DNA of 64,000 bases from Boesenbergia rotunda (Eukaryota > Streptophyta > Magnoliopsida > Zingiberales > Zingiberaceae), in the NCBI GenBank assembly GCA_024364735.1, contig JAGFNQ010004723.1:102178-166177 (forward strand), in the 5' to 3' direction. Below the pieces are notes generated by a model, which was given only the letters and a program-made list of their open reading frames with translations, did not search any database and had not been told where the DNA came from. The position numbers and the translations under genes were made by a program. Positions 1 through 10,772 of this stretch are shown here, one piece after another. Every line of letters begins with the position of its first letter. Positions within the stretch are counted from its first letter, which is position 1.

Positions 1-1266
1 CTCTTTCTCAGGATCAGCTGTAGAAACAAACACATCGATGCCGGGGAGATCGGATATTCCGGTGGGGTTTTTAGCCGTAGGAGTCTCAAACTTTTCCTTC
101 AACACAGCGAGGTCGGTGGCGCGTCTCACTGGGCACAACTTTGGTAGCTGATCCAACAACCAGGAGAAGGCAAACCAGATCTCGCAGACAACAGACATCG
201 CCCACAACCAAATTGCATCCTCGTTTTTATGATTGATTCTCCAGGCAAGAAACAGGCCAAGAAAAACCATGCGGATGATGATGAGGAGACTGAAATCAAG
301 AAAAGTATTACTCATCAACATTTCTCTACTATTGAAAAGAAAACCCATTGGAATAGCTCAATGCCCACCAACGTGAAGGATTTGAAAAAAAATGTGAGTG
401 GAAATACCACAAAATGATAAGGAAAATGAGAATCGAGATTACCGGTAAGGACTTAGTATTGCAGCAGGGATCTTCAGTTTGCGAGTGAGAGGCCTCCATG
501 GTTTGTTAGATAGTACTGTTTGCTGCTCATTTCCTCCTTCCCCTGTGCCTTCTTCAGGCCAAATAGCATTGCCATAGCCATAGGTTCCCTTTGTCTCAAA
601 GAGCCAGCGGTTGTAATCCCAATCGCCTGTTTGGCTCCTAATCAATGAATTCCTTATCGAAAGCCTCCTATCCCCCTTCAACATTGCCGGAGGTGCTGGC
701 AACGGAAGTGGTTGCCCATCCGAAGAGCCATTAATGGCCACCTCCTCAAGGTCAGTAGGTTTATATGGCTCTTTGCAGCCTGGACAGATTCCGCCACCAA
801 TCTTCACTGCATCCGTAAAGCACTCGGAGCATATTTTGAAATCGCACGCACAAGGAAGGAGGTCACCCCTGCGCTCATCGCCCATGGCCTTTGAATCACA
901 TCCAGACATGCCGCAAGAAGGCCCCTTGGCACCAGCCATCTGAGGACCGTGGGCCTCAGACTCAACCACCTTGTCCATGACATGAGCACGAGTGGCGCTA
1001 TTGCGCCCACCAGTAAACAATGCATTGGAGACGTAGTGTTCTTCGACCTTTGCAGAGATGGCTGGATCCAATGGTTGGTTGTCAGGAATTGGTGGACTCT
1101 GTACAAGATAGTCGATGCTTTCTTTGTCAATGTCACTGCTTCCGTAATCATCGTCTTCCCCGGAGTCTCTTGCAAAGCGGCTCGATGAAGGGAGCCTGCT
1201 CCCCTGTCGATCAGAGGATGAGTTCAAGGATCTACTGACCGTAAGAACGTTGTTGGAAGCCATCAT
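1..1266 (-). CDS. CSLD: Cellulose synthase-like protein D, 5' part (3' end outside window)
   Basis: CSLD proteins are Golgi or plasma-membrane family-2 glycosyltransferases that make beta-1,4-glycans for tip-growing cell walls. Two exons are visible: exon 1 is 443-1266 and exon 2 runs from 289 off the left edge. The donor (GT at 442-441) and acceptor (AG at 291-290) join in frame and complete the family sequence ILSPYR-LL. Exon 1 encodes a Ser-rich acidic N-terminus, the conserved FTGG and RAHVMDKV segment, then a RING-like zinc finger with cysteines at about residues 118, 123, 139, 141, 146, 149, 161 and 164, and later RWLFETKGTYGYGNA. Exon 2 gives the first two membrane segments (RMVFLGLFLAW; WLWAMSVVCEIWFAFSWLL) and DVFVSTADPEKE, where the catalytic domain begins. 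About 370 of roughly 1,100 residues are present. The start is the first of two adjacent ATGs. The subgroup within CSLD is not assigned. Confidence 0.93.
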
Positions 1267-1870
1267 CTATTCACAGTTGTGCAGATCGAACTACAGGAAT
1301 TAGGGATGAAGACCTGTGATGGCAAGGGATCTCCATTATATAGAGCAAAAAAGGGGGCAGATTGATCGATAACCACTGGAAGCTTAAGAATATAAGATCG
1401 ACTGAGAAACACGAAACGATTAAACATTTGAAATACCAAAATCATTAGATTTGAATTGAGATCGAAGGGAAGAAAACGAAAGAGCAAAATCCACCCGGAA
1501 ACTGATCGGACTCCGTCGGAAACGAAAACACTGCAAAGACGATTACCGCCATTCAGATTACCTACCTCAGAGTCCGGCGTCCCTTCAGCGTGCAGGAGAG
1601 GAATCGATCGGGCACTTACAGAAAACTCGTCAATGCAAGCCTCTGATCGATTCTTCAGCGTACACCGAAGTAGAACTGTTCAGCTCTGTCTTTTCTCGCC
1701 AAAGTGCTCGTCCGCAAACTGGATGGACGATGCGCGGTCAGTGAGGGAGTGCAGATTGCCGGAGACTGGTAGGCCGATCTGCGATCGCCGGAGAGAACCC
1801 CGATTGGGGTTTGGCGGTGCTTATTGGGGAATGCTTGAGAGTGGAGAAGGAGATCGTATTTAAACAAAGG
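1267..1870 (-). promoter_or_regulatory. CSLD 5' leader with a probable leader intron and promoter
   Basis: Upstream of the CSLD start on the minus strand, a good donor (GAG|GTAGGTAA, intron from 1565) and acceptor (CCTGTAG|TT, exon from 1290) would remove a 275-bp intron from the 5' untranslated region. A TATA-like TTTAAATA lies near 1855-1865. The intron and promoter are inferred from splice and TATA patterns only. Confidence 0.4.
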
Positions 1871-2099
1871 ACCGCCCTTTTATGGAAACAAATAATATAA
1901 ATAAATAAAAGAAGAAAATATTAAGTCGCCGAAAAGAAATGAGGAAGGAAACCCAATGTTGATCCGCTGTCCTCCGGCGCCGGATCCTCTGTCCCGGGAC
2001 AGGCCATGTCTCGGGTCCGTTCGTCAATGATCATCAGCGAGTCGTCCTATCGATGATCAGATACCATTAATAATTTTTTATCGTCGTTTCGAATAAGAC

Positions 2100-2370
2100 G
2101 TTATCCTAGGAGAATAGTGAATCGGTTGAAAACGTCATATTGGAATCTCGTCGGATTCGACGATGAATACGACAACATCACAATTACGACAATATCCGAC
2201 GGGTTTACCGTACCTCCCGCGATATAGTTTTGTTCGAGACGGTGGCTGAAGGCTCGGATGATATCAGATCGTTGATCGGACGCTCGTCGGCGAGCGGGAC
2301 AGAGAGACAGAGGCCGAATCCGAGACAGAGGATCTGGCCTCCTGTCCTCCCCAATCACCATACACCATTT
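2100..2370. repeat. Fragment sharing the core of a foldback MITE family
   Basis: The stretch around 2196-2260 (CCGACGGGTTTACCGT, then ATATAGTTTTGTTCG) matches the GC-rich core of the MITEs at 13208-13580, 13684-13912 and 26270-26628. No clean terminal repeats were found here, so the element edges are approximate. Confidence 0.5.
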
Positions 2371-2970
2371 CTAAGTAGTCTGAGAAAGGACAGCTGGACC
2401 CAGCACTCCATTATACTCCCTTTTTATACGCGGTGTTCGTACGCGTTGAGATGTGAAGGTGGCGGCCAGGTGGTTTTAGTTCACGCGGTGCGGACGTCGA
2501 TAATTTAGAGGACCAATATGTAATTTGGAGTTTTCTCAAAGAAGGAAATATAAATTTTTAATAATTTTAAAAGTTATGGGAAAAAAACGTTGAAGAAAAA
2601 AAATGCTAAAAATAGTTTTAGGAAAGCTCGCTTCAATTAAATTCCATGAACTAATCAATTGTTAAAACTCCCATAATTTTGTGGATTTAAAAAAAATATT
2701 TTTATATTTTATTAAATGGAATGTATCAAAATTATATTTTGTTAAAATGATAATTTTTTTATTGTTTCCATTTCATGCTTCCTTATTTTTATTCTTCGAA
2801 TCACCATCTCCACCTGTTTAGCCTAAACTTATGACTCAAAACAATCCGATTCAATGTGAAATTCTTTAATCTTTTTATGATTAATTTATTTGGTCTAATT
2901 GTAAAAATATATAAATTAATTTAATAGAATCCTAACAATTTTTTTTATCTCGCATTGCTTAGCTAAATCT
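2371..2970. other. AT-rich intergenic DNA
   Basis: No gene-like ORF or RNA is seen between the MITE-like fragment and the left terminus of the hAT element. The composition is strongly AT-rich. Confidence 0.6.
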
Positions 2971-5866
2971 AGACCTGCCCGCGGACGGGGTGACCCATTG
3001 ACCCGGTTCGCCGAGCTAAACCGGAACTGGCCCGGCAGGATGTCGCCGGTTCCGGTTCAGGGGGAAGAAACTGTCGAACCGGCGGTTTAGAGCCGTTGGA
3101 GGTGTATTTTTTTTCAATGTTTAAGATCATTTGACCATCAATGACTATGATTTAGTGGCTGTTATAATCCAAACTCTATAAATATGGAGTTTATTTCATT
3201 ATTTCCCCACACATCTTCTCTTCTCTCAATTTCTCATTCTCAAATCTCAACTTCATATTCTCTACGCGTTCTTCATCTTTCGAAAATAATGGAAGATGGT
3301 GATGGAGTTTCACCATCTCGATCTCGGAGGGGAAAAGAAATAGCGTACGAGGATCCCAACATTCAAATTCAATTCGCCGATGATGAGACCGAGGCTCAGC
3401 CCCCCAGCACCTTCGAATGCCCGAAACGTAAGGAAGTACCGATGCAATTACTTCTAAGGTTCGGGAAAATCCTCCTTTAAAATCTTCTATTTTCACTAAA
3501 TATTTTGAGAAGGTCACACTTCCGTCGGAAGAATTACGTGCAAAATGTAAGCATTGCAATACTTCCTACAAATTCCAAGCCGGTGGCGACTATGGGTCGT
3601 TAAAACGACATGTAGAAACGAAACACCCGACGGAATATGGTCTTGACCGCTCTCAAACATAATCATCAAGATTTTCTAGTGGAAGTAGTATTGATTCTGG
3701 TTTATTTTTATATTCGAATAATAAATTTACTTTTATATTCGGATAATAAATTAAGATAATCATTAGCTAAATTTGTTTCCGTAGAATATCTATCTTTTAG
3801 TTTTGGATCTAAATACACATTTGAAGATTTTTGTAAAGAATTTCTTAATCCAGTTGCTAAATGTGTTCCTAGGACTATACTTACTCGTACAATTAAAAAA
3901 TTAGTAAAATAAGGAAAAAAGAATTTAATTAATGAATTTAGTAAATTAAATAATAAAGTTTCTTTGTGTTATGATATTTGGAGTGATCATTGGCAAACTC
4001 ATTCTTATATGGGTGTGACTTGCCATTGGATTGATAACTCTTGGATTCTCCAAAAAATATTGTTTACTTATAGAGTTTTTGATTAATCACATACTGCCTA
4101 TAACATTGCACAATTATTATGTTTAATTTTAGAAGAATATGAATTGACTCATAAAATATTTTCAATATTATTAGATAATGCTAGTTCTGATACCGCTTGT
4201 ATAGATGAACTAAAATTTGTTTGTCAACATATTATTGGTAGTTTATTTTTTCATATTCGTTGTGTATGCCATTATTTAAATTTATGTGTTCAAGATAGAT
4301 TAAAACTTTTAGAAAATTATATTCAACCAATTAGAATCGCAGTTTCATATTTATGGTCGCATCCATTTATAATGAAACAATAGGGTATATTTTGTAAAGC
4401 TAATCGAATGAAACCTATAAAATTTCCACATGATGTTCCAACACGTTGGAATTCAACATATCAATTATTGCAAGATTCATTTCAATATAAAGATTTATTA
4501 TGTTTATTTTTTATACAAAATAGTAATACTAATATATATTTATTTTCACAACAATAGAATATTTGTAGTAATATTTGTGAAATTTTAAAAGTATTTAACA
4601 ATACAACTAAACAATTTTCCGGTGTTTATTATCCCACTACTCATTTAGTTTTAGTGAATTTTTCTAGTATAATATTAATATTAAATGAATATATCAATAA
4701 TTAAGCTTTAACTTCTTGCATATTAACTATGAAAACTAAATGGGAAAAATATTTTTATTTTATTCCTAAAATTTATTTAATTATATTTACTTTAGATCCT
4801 AAATTTAAATTAGAAGTTTTACCGGAAATGTTAACTTTATATTATAACACTTTAATTCCTATTAAAGATTCTTCTTCTCCGGATCCAATTAATAATATAT
4901 ATAATATTAGAAATTATTTATATGATCTTTATAATCAATATTATATTAAATATGGAATACAAACTAATATTTCTGAAACACAACAACCTACTAGTACTAA
5001 TTTAAAACTTAGAAATTATTTATATGTTCTTTATAATTAATATTATATTAAATATGAAATACAAACTAATATTTCTAAAACACAACAACTTACTAGTACT
5101 AATTTAAAACTTACAAAAGCACAACTTTTATTAAAGAACCGACGAAACGTCCACAAGGATCCTCAAGTTCTACACAGGAACTTGAAAATTATTTTACGAC
5201 TTCTTTTGATTTTAATGAAGCAGATAACGAAGATTTCGATATCTTAAAGTGGTGGTCACAGAAGGCTCAAAGCTTTCTTGTTCTCTCCGGATCGCAAAAG
5301 AAATTTAGCTTGTCCAGTGTCAACTTTTGCTGTAGAGCAAACATTCAATGCCGACAGCAACATATTAGATGAACGACGATCAACTATTTCTCCCGACTCA
5401 TTGGAAGCTCAAGCATTACTAGACGATTGGACTAGAGCCGAGAAAAAAAATCCAAGGAATGCAACTTTCAGAAGACGAAGTCGAAGAATTTGATACCGAA
5501 GGAACGAATACAACTAGAACGGAAGGAAATGGAAGTGAGTGATAAAAATTGTAAATGGGTAAAAATGTAAAAGAACTACGTGGACTTTGATTCCTCTACA
5601 CCTTAAGGGGATACGTAGATAACTTATATAAGTGCAAGTTTTTTTTAAAATAAATTATATATTTTTAATTTAATTTTTAATTTTTAATTTTTTTAATATA
5701 ATAATCTCGAACCGTGATGAACCGTGAACCGAACCGTGAATCGGCGGTTCCGAACCGTGAACCGTAACCGGCTTGGGCGGTGAAGATTAAGGGTCGACCT
5801 TCCACGAACCGTCGAACCGGCGGTTCCGAACCGTCGAACCGACGGTTCCGAACCGTCGTCGGGTCT
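2971..5866 (+). mobile_element. hAT (Ac-like) DNA transposon, decayed
   Basis: The left end AGACCTGCCCGCGG and right end CCGTCGTCGGGTCT are imperfect terminal inverted repeats. Each is flanked by the direct repeat AAATCT (2965-2970 and 5867-5872), shorter than the usual 8-bp hAT duplication but placed correctly. Subterminal regions hold many GAACCG/CGGTTC motifs on both sides, typical of hAT subterminal binding-site clusters. The interior encodes a broken BED-finger transposase in the plus orientation. Confidence 0.82.
3289..5541 (+). pseudogene. hAT transposase pseudogene (BED zinc finger, RNase H-like core, hAT C-terminal domain)
   Basis: A start at 3289 opens an acidic leader, and a frameshift follows near 3475. 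A BED finger is then readable at about 3490-3650 (CKHC, then H-x4-H in KRHVETKH). RNase H-like transposase segments follow, including YDIWSDHWQTHSYMGVTCHW and LDNASSD, and then DVPTRWNSTYQLL. The C-terminal dimerisation region (VSTFAVEQTFNADSNILDER, QALLDDW) lies at about 5310-5430. Stops at about 3910, 4084, 4381, 4555 and 4702 and at least two frameshifts rule out activity. A 102-bp internal duplication at 4907-5110 lies before the C-terminal domain. The relatives are plant RICESLEEPER/DAYSLEEPER-type and Ac-type transposases. Confidence 0.85.
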
Positions 5867-7053
5867 AAATCTTGGATAGATTGTCAATTCAAATATTTTT
5901 CATATTGATAAAAAAATATAATTTTTACATGATTAATATGAGTAAGCATAACTGTAAAGTTATTACTTACGTAATCTAGATGGCAATAGCTTGAATCGCA
6001 AAAATAACATCATGCAATGTAAGACACAACTACTCCAGCGTAATCCAATCCTTCCCAGGAATTTTATAGTGATGAAAATCCCTACACTAAAGAATAATAT
6101 TGTCACATTGACATCAACAATAAATAAGCATGATTTTCCTACCAAGTTTAATATTGTCACACTGAAAATGTAATTGTCCTAAAAAAATTTCTCTCACTGC
6201 AGTGGAAGAATGCTCTTCAAATCCCACTTGCGCAAAAACTTCATTCAAACCAATGAAGATGATGAGACTGAAGTGAGTGAACATTCAAATAGTAGCTATC
6301 GTTCAGAAAAACTCTGCATTTTATAGGCTTAATCACAAACATGCTAGAATCTCAAGATTCTTTTTAAAACAAACCTTCCTGCAAGCTCAGGCTACCGATA
6401 AAGAATATGTAACTCAAACATAGCAAAAGGCTCCCTTTCCAAATAAAAATTGTACTTCCTGAAATCTCAACAACCAGAAATCTGAGATAGATTGATGATT
6501 CAGACATGTTTTATCCACTGAGTTAAAGTTCCAAGCTACCAGCACTACTTTTAGATTTCTTAGAAGTCGTCTGATTCAGCAAATTGTGCATTTCTTTGGT
6601 TCAGTGACAAATATTTCCTCTCAGGTTTATTCTTCAGTATGAATGATGCCAAAGTCAATCATGATGAACATGCACTGCTCAAACTCAATGCTGTTAAGAT
6701 ATTATTTGACCTGATCCTGTAGAATTCAATGGACAAATGGTTAAGAGGATGTTTTGAGATTAATTTTCAATGGGCCAAGTACCTGGGATAGCTGTCGCAA
6801 CCAAGCACGAGTAAGCTTTTGGCTTAAGAGTTTATCCACCAATGCTTGGAGTACTATAACAGAGAATCAAATGAACATCTGTTGGTTCAAGTTTCACAAT
6901 TTCCGGTCATGTCCATGGCGGCATCTTTTGATCGAAGTATGGAACCCACATTATCAAGCATTTCTTTATGCTAGAAATCTCTCTGTGGGCAATGTTTTGT
7001 TCTGTTCAAAGTGCACACAATCACAATGGGCGGAATGCATGTAGAGTCACTGC
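5867..7053. other. Intergenic DNA, probably including the PPR gene 3' untranslated region
   Basis: No coding sequence is recognised. The part next to 7053 lies downstream of the PPR stop codon and may be its 3' untranslated region. The ORFs here have no recognisable domains. Confidence 0.5.
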
Positions 7054-8967
7054 TTAAAATCTATCTTCCTTGAAATGTACAAGCTGTGGGACTAGTTCTA
7101 TGGCCTTGCATTTAGAAAAAACATTATCAAGCATCAAGTAGAGCCTCTTGATCTCAGGGTTCGACCTATCCCCAATCTTAAGGTTGTAGACGACCTCATT
7201 TAGATCTACCAATCTATGACCAGGTATTAATTTTATTTTTCTGTCCCTCATCATTTCTTTCAACTTCCAAGCGTCTTCCCATTTTCCCGCTGCTACATAG
7301 ATATTTTGTAATAAAGCGTAGCGAGAGCCGTTCGAAGGTTCAAGCTCAATCAATCGCTTTGCAATTTTCTCAGCCATTTCTAATTCTCCATGGAATCTGC
7401 ACAGTCCAAGCAAAGCTCCTATTGCAAGTGATTCTTCATCATCAGGAATCGCCCTTAATACTTCTTCTGTTTCATCAACAAGGCTAAGCTTTCCATAGAG
7501 ATTAGCCATGCACCAATAATGAGCAAATGTAGGTCTAAGATTATATGTGGTGGTCATTAGCTCAAAGTACTCCTTCCCCTTTGTCAGGAGACCTTCACGG
7601 GCACAGGCACACAAAACTCCGATAAAGGTAACTTCATCTGGCAATATTCTCATTGTTTCTACATTGGCATCTTTATGAATTTCTTCATCATCCATATCAC
7701 AACCTATACACAAGGAAAAGAAAATTACCTACCAAAACCAAATCAAATTGGAATATGCAATGAGTTTATTTGAAAGAATTATTTCGATAATCAACAAACA
7801 AGTTGCCAACAAGCATATCAGGCCAACAGGTTGAAAATTCATTAGCAATATCATAGAATAGAATATCTCACCTTTTCTTACCATTTTATCAAACAATGCA
7901 ATGCCATCTAGAGGATCTCCGTGAACACAGTGTCCAACAATCATCGCATTCCAACAAACCAAATTTCGACTAGGCATTTTTTCAAACACTCTCCTTGCAA
8001 CCTCTACTTTGCCACACCTACAATACATATCAACCAATGCTGTCCCAACTATCACATTATCATCCACAAAATTCCTGGTGAAATATGCATGAACCGATTT
8101 GCCTCCATTGATATTTCCCAGCCTCCCACACGATGTGACCACATTGACCATAGTTTTGTCACCCCCCTTCATCCCCTTCTTGCCCATGTCTATGAAAAGT
8201 TCCAATCCTGTTTCAGGGCTCCGTCCTTTAAGGTAGCCACCGATCATGACATTCCAAGACACTTCATTTCTCTCCGGCATTTGATCAAACAGCTGCCTTG
8301 CAGACTCCAAATCGCCGGAGGTGGCGTAGCCATTGATCATGGAATTCCATGACGAGGTATCCCGGAGTGCCATTTCGTCGAACAACATGCGAGCGCAGCT
8401 CACTAAACCGCAGGTCGAGTACATGTGCACGAGAGAATTACGAACGTGGAGGACGGCATCAAGGCCGCGCCTGACGGCCTGGCCGTGACAACTCTCGCCT
8501 GCGTCAAGGCACGACGCGCGGGAACAGGAGGAGAGAAGGATGGAGAAGGTGAAGGTGTTGGGGAGGAATCCGGAGCGGAGGTTGGCGGAGAAGAAGGGGA
8601 GGGAGAGGAGGGAATGGGATGAGAGTGAAAGGGCCTTGAGGACGATGTTGGCGCAGAAGGCGTCTGGGACAGGGAGAGTGCGGAAGAGGAGGAGGGTGTA
8701 GGAGAGCGGAGCGGAGGCGGAGAAGGCGGCAGCCTTGAGGAGGCGGGAGGCGGCGAAGGGGTCGCGGAGGAGGCCGGAGACGAGGAGATGGGCGTGGGCC
8801 TGGAGGAGGGAGCGGAAGGAGCGGCAGAAGAAGAGCGGCCGGAGGGAAGGGTGGTAGAGGGAGAGGCGCCAGGGGGAGGAGCAAGGCGGCGGAGGAGAGA
8901 AGGGGTTCGGGTCGGGGAAGAGGACGTCGGCGCCGGCGGCGAGGGATTCCGGTTGCGGGCCATTCAT
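7054..8967 (-). CDS. Pentatricopeptide repeat protein, PLS class with E domain
   Basis: PPR proteins bind organellar RNA in mitochondria or plastids. PLS-class members mostly support C-to-U editing. Exon 1 is 7872-8967 and exon 2 is 7054-7703. The donor (AAAAG|GTGAG) and acceptor (TGTATAG|GT) join in frame to give 581 residues. After a Pro/Ser-rich, targeting-like N-terminus, PPR units show NSLVHMYSTCG, SWNSMINGY, SWNVMIGGY, TALVDMYCRCG and CWNAMIVGH. Exon 2 carries PDEVTFIGVLCACAREGLL and then an E domain (RYALLQNIYVAAGKWEDAWK). There is no DYW deaminase domain, so any editing role would need a partner. The best remembered relative is Arabidopsis At3g51320. An acidic segment (DMDDEEIHKD) at the exon junction looks like an insertion or a shifted acceptor. 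The 5' 600 bp is extremely GC-rich. Confidence 0.88.
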
Positions 8968-10035
8968 GGAGTGGCGGCTTCGGCTCGCTCGTCCCCGGAC
9001 CGCCCGGCTCTTGGGGTTTTGACTCGACCGGTATTTAGAGTTCGTTTGGCAAATATCGGTGGTGACAGGAATAAACAGCGGGTTTTATTTTTTGGAATTA
9101 ATATTAATGCACGACAAAAGATAAAATTTAATTTAATTAAAAAAAAATAAAATCAAAAGAGCTTTAATTAAAAAAAACTAACAAATAATTTTAATATTTT
9201 TTTCTCATGAGTGTCCCTCATTTTTTTAAATAAAAGAGTCTCATCTCATCCTTCTTTTAAATGATACAGTTGTGCTCAAATATAATATTTATTATTATTT
9301 AAATATTATTATTTTTTTCATGTGTAAAAAATCTTGAATTATCTTACGGTGGTATGAATAAGATTTATATATTATCATAGATTTATAGTTATGATTTTAT
9401 AATTACTATCCTAAATTTCAAGAGGATTATACCACCATTATTATTGAGCAAGATAGATTTATATTAGAGTACTTACGAAATTATAAATTTTTTATTTATA
9501 AGGGATATCTAAGTTTATGCCCGACTAATTCGCTTGACTGACCGGTCCTGCCCCATAGCCTTCAACGAGAGTCCCCATCGATCAACAAGGGTAAATCGCA
9601 GGACGGAGACACGTGACGACTTCACCACTGATGATATCGATATCCGATGACCCGACCACGCAACAGCATGTGGCACTTACAAAATTATAATTACTCTTAC
9701 AGAGAGTCCCCATCGGTCAATAAGGGTAAATCACGGGACAGAGACACGTGACAACTTCATCACTGATGATATTGATATCCGATGATCTGACCACGCAACA
9801 GCATGTGACACTTACAAAATTATAATTACTCTTACAAAACATATTTATTACACCATTGTAATAATTATAATTTATAACTATGACAACTTGAATATTATTG
9901 GACAAAATTAATCAATATTGTATCAAATATGAATTATAGTTTTTAGGATGCGTTTAGTTGGGATTATATTTGATAATCTTAGTATCCATCTAAAATTATC
10001 AACGAAAATATTATTTAATTTAGATAATTAGCGAT
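8968..10035. other. AT-rich intergenic DNA upstream of the PPR gene
   Basis: This holds the PPR promoter side on the minus strand and a 135-bp tandem duplication, listed separately. No gene is recognised. Confidence 0.6.
9567..9836. repeat. Direct tandem duplication, 2 x 135 bp
   Basis: Copies 9567-9701 and 9702-9836 both begin GAGAGTCCCCATCG and end in the AATTACTCTTACA stretch. They differ by scattered transitions only. Confidence 0.9.
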
Positions 10036-10250
10036 TCTCAAGTAATGATTCATGTTCGATACGTCAGCAAAAGGGACATGCAAGATCACTAGCTACAACA
10101 TATTTTGTAGAAATTTTTCTTTCAAATAAGATGTGAATCCTAAGATGTTGGTCTTCTGGATCGTCCGACGTGAACGCTTCCCGATTTACCTTTGTGGTCG
10201 ATGAAAAATTTTTATAGGACGTCCGAATTAATCGGCTAAAGTTTGATATT
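10036..10250 (+). repeat. SINE family member A (3' body clear, head weak)
   Basis: The body motif GGTCTTCTGGATCGTCC, then GAACGCTTCCCGATTTACC and GTCGATGAAAAATTTTTATA, matches the other SINE copies. The tRNA-like head is hardly recognisable, so the left edge is approximate. Confidence 0.6.
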
Positions 10251-10723
10251 ATTCAACTTCATTAATTTTTTTATCATATTATAATAATTATAATTTATAA
10301 CCGTTATATGCAAACTTATCCGTTCGATTTAGGATATAATATGTCGGTTAGAAGATAATAATATCAAAGAATGAACTCACGGACGATGTTAGTTTAGAAT
10401 TAGAAGGGCTGACAAGGTAGGACGAATACTTGGTGTAAAAATAAAAAAAATATTCTTTTAATTTAAAAAAAACCCTTAAAACCTTAAATTTCCAATTTTT
10501 CAAAACCTAATTTTGCAACAATTACCCCCAAAATTAAATCTACAATTTAAATTAACCCAACGTTCCATAATTAGCAACCCCCGCTGTCGCTAACTGCCAA
10601 AAAAAGACAATCACCGGCGAGTCAAACACGGCCAACCCGCGACCGACTCGTTCAACCTCGCTCCCTCGTTAAGTCATTAATTCTAACCAATTTACACGGA
10701 CAGCCAATTTCTTCCCCGAATTC

Positions 10724-10730
10724 TATAAAT
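10724..10730 (+). promoter_or_regulatory. TATA box of the XTH gene
   Basis: TATAAAT lies 43 bp upstream of the XTH start codon in an otherwise mixed-composition promoter, implying a very short 5' leader of about 15-20 bases. Confidence 0.6.
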
Positions 10731-10772
10731 ATTTCATCGAGAAAGGAGAAATTTTGTTAAAATAAATTAGAC

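Noticed and set aside
229..417. Small plus-strand ORF in the CSLD region
   Set aside because: It overlaps CSLD exon 2 and the intron on the opposite strand and has no domain.
6754..7044. 96-residue ORF downstream of the PPR gene
   Set aside because: No recognisable domain; likely chance in the 3' flank.
8403..8963. Long Ser/Pro-rich and Leu/Pro-rich ORFs overlapping the PPR gene
   Set aside because: They are other-frame readings of the very GC-rich PPR 5' end. The PPR frame has family motifs and they do not.
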